Assembly: GCA_002399735.1 (NCBI GenBank)
Contig: DHEF01000008.1
Coordinates: forward strand, 21,921-85,920
From: Chitinophagaceae bacterium UBA4857
GTDB lineage: Bacteria; Bacteroidota; Bacteroidia; Chitinophagales; Chitinophagaceae
DNA length: 64,000 bases
Direction of reading: 5' to 3'
This document shows, piece by piece, positions 43,513-50,005 of the stretch; positions within the stretch are counted from its first letter, which is position 1, and each line of letters opens with the position of its first letter. The translations under genes were made by a program, and so were the position numbers. Under the pieces are notes generated by a model. That model had not been told where the DNA came from, ran no database searches, and saw nothing but the letters and a program-made list of their open reading frames with translations.

Positions 43513-43553
43513 CCTTGCGGGTAATTTGAGTATTTTTCACACCCTTATACTGT

Positions 43554-43805
43554 ATGGCAAAAATCAATGTAAAAGACACTGCAATCACTGTTATATCTGT
43601 TGAGGATCGAGATTATATATCACTTACTGATATGGCCAATGCTAAAGAAAGTGTAAGTAAGGCTGCCGATATAATAAAAAACTGGATACGAAACCGTTAC
43701 ACGCTTGAGTTTCTGGGAACCTGGGAGCAAATAAACAATCCCAATTTTAAAGTGGTGGAATTTGACCACTTTAAAAAGCCCACAAAATTACCATTCAACA
43801 AATAA
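43554..43805 (+). pseudogene. Truncated KilA-N domain protein
   Basis: 83 residues matching only the start of the KilA-N family: MAKINVKDTAITVISVEDRD, YISLTDMANAKE, IIKNWIRNRYTLEFLGTWEQINNPNFKVVEFD. Intact relatives run to about 250-300 residues; here the frame stops straight after EFDHFKKPTKLPFNK, cutting the DNA-binding domain. KilA-N proteins are phage- or mobile-element-associated. The rest of the gene is not seen in the following 125 nt, so it is a remnant rather than a simple frameshift. Confidence 0.75.
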
Positions 43806-43931
43806 GTATACTGGATGAAGTAAACAAACGAAAATTACTGAATAGATAAACGTTAACTTATATATAGTTTCCGGAATTGGCGAATTTATAGCGGGAGTTT
43901 TTGATTAAGCTGAACATCTCAACTAAAACAC

Positions 43932-44465
43932 ATGAAAAATATTTTATTATTTATCTTACTACTTTCAGCATCCTGTACCAATAATAATGTAAACAAGAAT
44001 AATGAGGAAGTATCATTGAAGCGTCTTGAAACTCCTAAAGATAGTATCACCCATGTTGATATTTGCTTTTACCCTTCCTTTACCAATAGCGCTGTATTAC
44101 AGTTAAACAGGACTTCAGACCAAGGAACTTTCATAGTAGATACTACAATCTCTTTCAAATATGGAAGACCTGGCTCCTTAACTTTTCCTATAAGTGATTT
44201 AAAATTTAGTATAAACATTGACTCCTTATTAAAACCATCATTTATATACTCCCTTCGTCAAGATAGTACTATGAGAGGTTGGACGGATGGAATGGCCGTG
44301 TGGATTAGATTTACTAACAATCAATTGATAGACTCCGTCTATCTTGGTAATGTCTTTACAAAAAAAGTAAGCTCCATATTACTAAAACAAATTCAATACT
44401 TAGAAAGGAAGAGTGGCAATGCAGCAATGCAAACTTATCTCAACCAATTAAGAAACTACCTGTAA
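43932..44465 (+). CDS. Hypothetical lipoprotein
   Basis: 177 residues. Lipoprotein signal MKNILLFILLLSASC (Cys15, lipobox LSAS-C). The mature part is polar and Asn/Ser/Thr-rich with no motif recognised; it should be a membrane-anchored periplasmic or surface protein. Isolated gene in the accessory patch; no operon partner is evident because the next gene is 95 nt away and unrelated. Confidence 0.6.
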   Translation: MKNILLFILLLSASCTNNNVNKNNEEVSLKRLETPKDSITHVDICFYPSFTNSAVLQLNRTSDQGTFIVDTTISFKYGRPGSLTFPISDLKFSINIDSLLKPSFIYSLRQDSTMRGWTDGMAVWIRFTNNQLIDSVYLGNVFTKKVSSILLKQIQYLERKSGNAAMQTYLNQLRNYL

Positions 44466-44560
44466 ATCAATTTTTATAATAGTTCTTGGTTATTTCATTA
44501 ATTGTTGTTGTATTATTAATATAATTATCAAAAAGAAAATGCTTCTTCATTAAACCCTAT

Positions 44561-44947
44561 ATGCTCAAATTCAACAAATTCTATTTCATCGCATTTATCT
44601 TACTTTTTATAACAGAAGTATTCATTGCAGCTTTTTTAAACGACCCTATCATCCGACCATACGTTGGCGACTTGCTAGTGGTTATTTTAATGTATTGTTT
44701 TATTAAAGCCTTTTTTAAAGTACGCATATTACCGGCTGCTGTTGGCGTATTAATTTTTGCCTATTTAGTGGAGTGGTCGCAATACCTTAAGCTAATTAAA
44801 TTGTTGGGTTGGCAGCAGTATCGTTTGGCTCATCTTATTCTTGGTAATTCCTTCGAATGGATTGATATGATTGCTTATACGCTGGGATTTTTTGTAGTAC
44901 TTTTGGTTGAGAAGTTTGTGAATGGCAAATCAATTCTAAGTGAATAG
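44561..44947 (+). CDS. DUF2809 membrane protein
   Basis: 128 residues with four membrane helices (about 7-26, 33-53, 58-76, 100-118). The family pattern YVGDLLVVILMYCFIKAFF, then FAYLVEWSQY and RLAHLILGNSFEWIDMIAYTLG, is that of DUF2809. Function unknown in all members I know. It converges on the HxlR gene at 44995 with a 47-nt gap. Confidence 0.8.
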   Translation: MLKFNKFYFIAFILLFITEVFIAAFLNDPIIRPYVGDLLVVILMYCFIKAFFKVRILPAAVGVLIFAYLVEWSQYLKLIKLLGWQQYRLAHLILGNSFEWIDMIAYTLGFFVVLLVEKFVNGKSILSE

Positions 44948-44994
44948 TTCCGGTTTAAAAGTTTTCGCTTTTCTATATTCATCTACCCAAAAAC

Positions 44995-45339
44995 CTACTT
45001 CCCTGCAATAATTTTAAGGCGGTGTTTATTGCCCCATTTTTCCATGGCTAATAAAACTTCGTTTAAAGTTTTACTATAATCGGTTAATTCATATTGCACC
45101 GTAACCGGTTTTGTATTGCACACTTCGCGGCTAACCAAACCATTCATTTCTAACTCATGTAATTCTTTGGATAAAATACGTGGTGAAATGCCGGCTTCTC
45201 GGGACAGTTCGTTAAATCCCTTTTTGCCGCTTCGTAACACCGTAATTAAAACCAGTTTCCATTTTCCACCTACTACATCCATGGTATCACGTATAGCTAA
45301 TTTGGCTTTGCTGCAACTTTCTACTGTATGTTTTACCAT
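44995..45339 (-). CDS. HxlR-family transcriptional regulator
   Basis: 114 residues, winged helix. CSKAKLAIRDTMDVVGGKWKLVLITVL is the family signature with an N-terminal Cys; GFNELSREAGISPRILSKELHELEMNGLVSREV is the recognition helix region. It is divergent from the DoxX-pirin pair, and its ATG borders three 16-17 bp repeated sites (45341-45395), so it most likely represses itself and doxX-pirin, with relief by oxidation or an electrophile. Confidence 0.9.
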   Translation of the reverse strand: MVKHTVESCSKAKLAIRDTMDVVGGKWKLVLITVLRSGKKGFNELSREAGISPRILSKELHELEMNGLVSREVCNTKPVTVQYELTDYSKTLNEVLLAMEKWGNKHRLKIIAGK

Positions 45340-45340
45340 A

Positions 45341-45395
45341 TACTATCCTTTTTGTAAGTACTATCCTTTTTGTAACAGATAACAAAAGTATAGTA
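45341..45395. promoter_or_regulatory. Three HxlR operator-like sites
   Basis: Two direct copies of TACTATCCTTTTTGTAA (45341-45357 and 45359-45375, 18 nt apart) and one inverted variant TAACAAAAGTATAGTA (45380-45395) fill the space between the HxlR ATG and the DoxX gene. Confidence 0.7.
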
Positions 45396-45434
45396 TTTAT
45401 GTGGAGATTTGCACCAGCAATAAAAACAAAAATT

Positions 45435-45809
45435 ATGTCGCAAAAAACAATCAACATTATTGGCTGGGTACTAACCACTATTTTAGGGTTACTTTTTGGC
45501 ATGAGTGCCTTTATAAAAATTAGCCAGAACCCGGAAGCCGTTGCACAAGCTGCAGCAATTGGCATAAATGCAGGCACCTATCAGGTAATTGGTATTATAG
45601 AAATCCTAGCCTTGATATTGTTTATTATACCAAGAACCGCCATTATAGGATCGCTTTTATTAGTAGCCTATATGGGTGGTGCCATTGTTACACACTTGCA
45701 ACACCAACAACCTATCCTAATGGCTGTACTAGTTCAAATTACCGTATGGGTTACTGCGTTTATTCGCTTTCCTGAACTTAAACAAAGATTACTCTTAGCA
45801 AAAAATTAA
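45435..45809 (+). CDS. DoxX-family membrane protein
   Basis: 124 residues from the ATG at 45435 (an upstream start would put 12 residues in the operator region). Four membrane helices with the DoxX pattern: TTILGLLFGMSAFIKI, then GTYQVIGIIEILALILFIIPRT, LLLVAYMGGAIVTHL and VQITVWVTAF. DoxX-like proteins often act with quinones or in oxidative stress. It is 6 nt upstream of the pirin gene, so the two form an operon controlled by the divergent HxlR protein. Confidence 0.85.
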   Translation: MSQKTINIIGWVLTTILGLLFGMSAFIKISQNPEAVAQAAAIGINAGTYQVIGIIEILALILFIIPRTAIIGSLLLVAYMGGAIVTHLQHQQPILMAVLVQITVWVTAFIRFPELKQRLLLAKN

Positions 45810-45815
45810 ACAACT

Positions 45816-46685
45816 ATGTTACAAAGAACAATAGCAAACGTTACGCAAACAAAATTCCATCAGGGCTTTTTAGGAAAGGGACATAGCGCTGCGGCAGTGT
45901 TGGAAGGTTTGCCTTACCAATACACCGACCCTTTTATTGTATTTATGGATGACAGACTTGACTTGCCCGGCGGAGAACCCGTAGGTGGAGCCCATCCACA
46001 TGCAGGATTTGAAACACTTACGTTGGTATTAAAAGGCAACGAAGAAGATTGGCCAACCGGTAGTTTTGAAATAATGACTGCAGGCAAAGGCATTGTGCAT
46101 ACCGAGGAAATTTCTACGGAGCAAAATATACATATTTTGCAGGTATGGCTTGCTTTACCACCCAACCAAAGATGGGTAACACCTAGCTGGCAAAAAATTT
46201 TATTGGAAGATGTGCCGGCAATAAAAACCGATAACTATGAAATAGTGGTGTACAGCGGATCGAGCAATGGTTTGGTTTCGCCGCTAAAAAATTATACACC
46301 GCTTACATTGGTTGACTTTAAGATTAAGAACAATCAACAAGTGGTGCAGCAACTGCCTGCTAATTATAACGGATTAGTTTATGTACTAAAAGGATCGGTT
46401 ACAATAGCAAACGAAACAATTGTAGCAGGACAATCAGGTTGGTTAAATAAGTCAACAGAAAATGTAGCGAGTGAAATTGAGTTTCTATCCTCCGCTAATG
46501 ATACACATTTTGTATTGTATGCTGCTCAATCGCACCATGTTCCGATAGTTTCTCACGGACCATTTATTGGCGATTCAACGGAAGATATTACAAGACTTTA
46601 CAGAGAATACCGGAACGGTGAAATGCCCCACTTGAATGATATACCGGCTAATCAAAAAACTGTTTACAGCCCGCAAGATGTTTAA
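45816..46685 (+). CDS. Pirin family protein
   Basis: 289 residues, two cupin domains. The N-terminal metal site GGAHPHAGFETLTLVLKGNEEDWPTG has the HxHxxxE spacing, and the KGIVHTEEIST block is conserved. The C-terminal cupin is metal-free, as is usual. Some pirins are quercetin dioxygenases, others bind regulators. In an operon with DoxX under an HxlR regulator it probably deals with quinone- or flavonoid-like compounds, an inference from context. A strong terminator follows. Confidence 0.9.
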   Translation: MLQRTIANVTQTKFHQGFLGKGHSAAAVLEGLPYQYTDPFIVFMDDRLDLPGGEPVGGAHPHAGFETLTLVLKGNEEDWPTGSFEIMTAGKGIVHTEEISTEQNIHILQVWLALPPNQRWVTPSWQKILLEDVPAIKTDNYEIVVYSGSSNGLVSPLKNYTPLTLVDFKIKNNQQVVQQLPANYNGLVYVLKGSVTIANETIVAGQSGWLNKSTENVASEIEFLSSANDTHFVLYAAQSHHVPIVSHGPFIGDSTEDITRLYREYRNGEMPHLNDIPANQKTVYSPQDV

Positions 46686-46734
46686 ACGTACTAAAAGTAC
46701 TTTCATTAAATTGAAACCATTCATCCTATATTTT

Positions 46735-46772
46735 AATACAAAGCCCAAGCTTAACGCTTGGGCTTTGTATTA
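46735..46772. terminator. Bidirectional terminator
   Basis: AATACAAAGCCCAAGC and complement, 16-bp stem, 5-nt loop, between convergent genes. Confidence 0.95.
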
Positions 46773-46828
46773 ATAGTCGGACAATAAATAGTGTAACATC
46801 TGGCGGGGGGGCAAAAGCTTTTATCTTG

Positions 46829-47683
46829 TTATTTCTGTCCGTTGAAAAAATTCCACATGTAATCGTTAATGTCAATTTCTTTTGTGGTTAATCCAATAGG
46901 TAGGCCTACATTAAAATCATCGGCACCCGGCCAAGTATGCCCTCCGTTTTCAATAGAAACCAAGACTACCGATTTTTTCCCAAAAGATGACTGTAGGATT
47001 TTTACATGAGTACTATCATGTTTGATCTTATTGATTGTACTGGAACTTTCGCTAGTAAATTTATCCTTCTTCCAGTACTTATAAGTGTTTAATGCCGAAG
47101 CGTAGCCGCCTGCTTTCCCATTGTAATTAACTACTTTATCTGCTGTACCATTAACAATCAAAACGCCAATCTCACTTTCTGATTTATTGTAATACGCTAC
47201 CGAATCGGGTAATGAGGCACCAATACTTGCTACAGCCGAAAATCGGTGAGGCAATTCGGCTGCAATTCTATGACAGAAAAAACCACCGCGGGACAAGCCT
47301 GTTGCAAAAACTTTTGTTGGTGCTATTTTATAATCTTTCTCAATCTGATTTAACAAAGCTTCCGTAAACCCTATATCATCAGTTCCATTTTTATAAGACA
47401 TTCCAAAGCCAACATTCCAATCTTCATTAATCCCTTTGGGATAAACAGCAATAAAACCATACTTATCTGCCGCCTGATTAAATTTAGTGTACAACATTTG
47501 TTCGGCAGGCGTCATACCGCCACCATGAAAATTAAAAATTACCGGATAATATTTCATAGAATCGTATCCATTAGGCGTATAGACGATATACCTTCTTTTA
47601 ACATCATTATGCTTTATCACTTTTGTTTGTGCGACAAGTGAACTACATAATATGGTTAGGGCAATTACTAATACTGATTTCAT
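46829..47683 (-). CDS. Exported esterase, PHB-depolymerase / feruloyl-esterase type
   Basis: 284 residues with a signal peptide (ILCSSLVAQ, about residue 19). Alpha/beta hydrolase of the LpqC/CE1 group: NFHGGGMTPAEQ oxyanion loop, nucleophile GLSRGGFFCHRIA, a VLIVNGTADKVVNY strand leading to the acidic residue, and ENGGHTWPG with the His. Such enzymes cleave polyester or phenolic esters. It is the third gene after a sigma factor and a membrane protein, whose frames overlap or abut, so expression is probably tied to that sigma factor. Confidence 0.85.
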   Translation of the reverse strand: MKSVLVIALTILCSSLVAQTKVIKHNDVKRRYIVYTPNGYDSMKYYPVIFNFHGGGMTPAEQMLYTKFNQAADKYGFIAVYPKGINEDWNVGFGMSYKNGTDDIGFTEALLNQIEKDYKIAPTKVFATGLSRGGFFCHRIAAELPHRFSAVASIGASLPDSVAYYNKSESEIGVLIVNGTADKVVNYNGKAGGYASALNTYKYWKKDKFTSESSSTINKIKHDSTHVKILQSSFGKKSVVLVSIENGGHTWPGADDFNVGLPIGLTTKEIDINDYMWNFFNGQK

Positions 47684-48279
47684 TATAAATTATTTATGTT
47701 AGCTAAAAACGTTGCTGACTTTTGTAATAACTGTTTGTTTTTTGTAGTCATTCTTTTAAGATAAAGAGGCTTTACTACCACCCATATAACCAAAAGAAAA
47801 ACTACTAATAATATGGATGCTATAATAAGATATAGAGACGAAGCAATTAGATTATCTAAAAAATGAAGGAATATTGCTATTGCAAAAAGAGTACTACAAA
47901 TACAGGTTATAAGAACTTTTTTATACCGCCTTTTAACCTCATTATCTTGTATATTTTTTACAAAATCAACATTGTGCAACATGTATTCTTTCTGTTGATG
48001 CTTAATCGTCTTCCGTGCATTATAGAACAGGAATATTGACGTAAACAGAAGTATAAACTCCGCAATACTTTCGCTTACACTATTTAATTCATCAGTATAC
48101 AGCACATACCAGATAACAAGTATTGAAAAAGCAATAACACCGGTATACCACAGTAACACTTGTTTATTTTTTCTCTTTCTGATGTTTGAGATTTCGGTTT
48201 GTACTTTTTCTACATCAGGAAACAAACCTTTATCTACTGAAAGCCAGGTGGTTTTTAGTTTATCAAAATTATCACTCAT
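47683..48279 (-). CDS. Membrane protein, probable partner of the adjacent sigma factor
   Basis: 198 residues with four membrane helices (about 40-60, 70-86, 120-138, 146-168), cytoplasmic N-terminus and a charged C-terminus. The gene overlaps the ECF sigma gene by 8 nt (ATGAGTGA) and ends where the esterase begins (47683), so all three are coupled. The N-terminal DKLKTTWLSVDKGLFPDVEKVQTEISNIRKRKNK part would face the cytoplasm and could bind the sigma factor. It lacks a recognisable zinc anti-sigma motif; the anti-sigma role is inferred from position. Confidence 0.65.
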   Translation of the reverse strand: MSDNFDKLKTTWLSVDKGLFPDVEKVQTEISNIRKRKNKQVLLWYTGVIAFSILVIWYVLYTDELNSVSESIAEFILLFTSIFLFYNARKTIKHQQKEYMLHNVDFVKNIQDNEVKRRYKKVLITCICSTLFAIAIFLHFLDNLIASSLYLIIASILLVVFLLVIWVVVKPLYLKRMTTKNKQLLQKSATFLANINNL

Positions 48280-48745
48280 GCATTTTCATTTTTTTTGATA
48301 AAATTTCTTTTATCCTGTGTACCCTAACCCTAACGTTTGCGTGACTCAGGCCTACAATCTCCGCTATCTTATCCTGATTCAAATCTTCCAGGTATAAGCC
48401 TATAATAATCCTATCAAGTTCATTCAATTCATTTATATATTGCCACAGTCTTAAATAAGCTTCTTCCGGCACAGCGGCTTCTTTGTCTTCCATGTTTGAA
48501 AAATCGTAATCAGGGAGTAGTTCATTTCGTTTTTCATTCTGCAGTTGTCGCAAGCATTTATTAGTAGCAATTCTGTAAATCCATCCTGCAATATTATCCT
48601 TGTTTTTTAAGCTGCTTAAACACTCGAACACAACAATAAATGTTTCCTGGGTTACATCTTTTGCCTTTTCGGCATCGTTAAAATAACCCAGACAAACCCT
48701 GAATATTTTTGGAGAATATATTTTGTATATACTTTCGAAACTCAT
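48272..48745 (-). CDS. ECF RNA polymerase sigma factor
   Basis: 157 residues with region 2 (YSPKIFRVCLGYFNDAEKAKDVTQETFIVVFECL) and region 4 (LNELDRIIIGLYLEDLNQDKIAEIVGLSHANVRVRVHRIKEIL). It heads an operon with a four-helix membrane protein and an exported esterase. It differs from the 29917 sigma factor, whose partner is an anti-sigma protein with one membrane helix. Environmental signal unknown. Promoter not recognised. Confidence 0.92.
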   Translation of the reverse strand: MSFESIYKIYSPKIFRVCLGYFNDAEKAKDVTQETFIVVFECLSSLKNKDNIAGWIYRIATNKCLRQLQNEKRNELLPDYDFSNMEDKEAAVPEEAYLRLWQYINELNELDRIIIGLYLEDLNQDKIAEIVGLSHANVRVRVHRIKEILSKKMKMHE

Positions 48746-48924
48746 TTAAAATATAAATACACCAGATGAAGAAATGTTACAGAAATATTTAAAATAATTT
48801 GTAGCAAGCAGCTATTAATGTAGTTTATAAAAAACCACTTACGCAATACTTGCTAAAAGTACTGGTAGATAATAGAAAACAATTTGAAAATTTGAAAATG
48901 AGGGTTTCACAAAAGAGTAGAGAG

Positions 48925-48968
48925 GTGTACACATTGCCCAATAGAATTAATACAGTACCACCGACAAG
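48925..48968. repeat. Family A repeat, left part split by an insert
   Basis: TTGCCCAATAGAATTAATAC then AGTACCACCGACAAG; the family continues at 49478 after the 509-bp element. Confidence 0.7.
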
Positions 48969-49477
48969 TCCTATCGTGTGTACACATTTTTTAATAATAA
49001 ACTTTTATGCTTTCAAGTTTGTCTTTACAACTGTATAGCACGTAAAAGGCATAAAAATTAGCAGGCGTTGGTTTTGTTTACAGTAGTTTAATCACTTGTA
49101 TATCGGCTACTAAAATCACATTCGACTCCTACGGAGTCGTGTTAGCTGTTGTAGCTACTGTTATTAACATGCGATACCTTCGGTATCGAAAGCTATAAAA
49201 CAAGCATTACTGATAAAAAAGGCAACTGTTGCTCCATCCCAAAGGGATGGTATGTTAATAGAAAAAGAACAGCAAAAAGGGTTTACGACCCCGAAGTGGG
49301 TCGAATGTTTATATTTTATGGCTAAGAAGAAATATCAGGCATCATTATTAAACACAAAACCCTGCTTTTTAAATTTGGCTAAAGCCATTTTCATACCTAA
49401 CCAAATCCACCAGCTAAAGCTGGAGGCAATTGACAAGGGAGGCGTTATAACTTAAAAAATGTGTACACACGATAGGA
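48969..49477. mobile_element. 509-bp non-coding element with 26-bp perfect terminal inverted repeats
   Basis: Left end 48969-48994 and right end 49452-49477 are perfect 26-bp inverted repeats (TCCTATCGTGTGTACACATT inwards, continuing TTTTAA). Inside are at least five short palindromes separated by 30-80 nt: CGACTCCTACGGAGTCG, CGATACCTTCGGTATCG, CATCCCAAAGGGATG, GACCCCGAAGTGGGTC and CCAGCTAAAGCTGG. No convincing ORF. Family A sequence flanks both sides, so the element is inserted in a family A copy. It looks like a MITE or a REP-palindrome array. Confidence 0.75.
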
Positions 49478-49795
49478 TCGGATCGGGATGCAACTTGCAA
49501 AGTGGTGAGTAAAGTTACAATCACTCCGATTAAAATGCGGAGTACTGCCCCGAATCAAACGCACTGTGCCAAACTCGGGGTTAGAAACATAATGCCCAAT
49601 AGAATTAATTCGATATTAGTTATTGGATTAGCCTCATTGATGCTTCGCGTTAATGCAGTACCACCGACGAGTCTGGGTACCCCTTGCACTACTTGTTCCG
49701 CTTTGCGGAAATGCTGAGTAAAGTTACAGGTGCACAAGTGTGCGACGCAAGGGACGATAAATCAGGGAACCGAAGCTGGTAAACAAAAATATATA
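49478..49795. repeat. Family A repeat, long form, right part and second copy
   Basis: About 150 nt (49515-49665) is a near-identical inverted copy of 62110-62260: CACTCCGATTAAAATGCGGA, CCGAATCAAACGCACTGTGC, ATAGAATTAATTCGATATTA, TTGATGCTTCGCGTTAATGC. The usual short-form end (GTGCGACGCAAGGGACGA and GCTGGTAAAC) follows at 49740-49785. Confidence 0.8.
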
Positions 49796-50005
49796 CTCCT
49801 AATTCTTCACCAGCCATGTTTTCATTGCATATATAATTATTAATACTGAGTTTTGAGGGGATTGTTTGGTGCAATATGTTCAATAATAATTAAGAACATA
49901 TTGCACCATTTTAAATCTTTAGGCATTTCAATTATAAATAAGCATTTAACAAACATGCCATGCCGGACAATTGACAGACAATTGAAAATTTTAACCCTAA
50001 AAGAA

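Noticed and set aside
49252..49717. Small ORFs inside the 509-bp element and family A repeat
   Set aside because: Low-complexity translations of palindromes; no start context and no conserved-looking domain.
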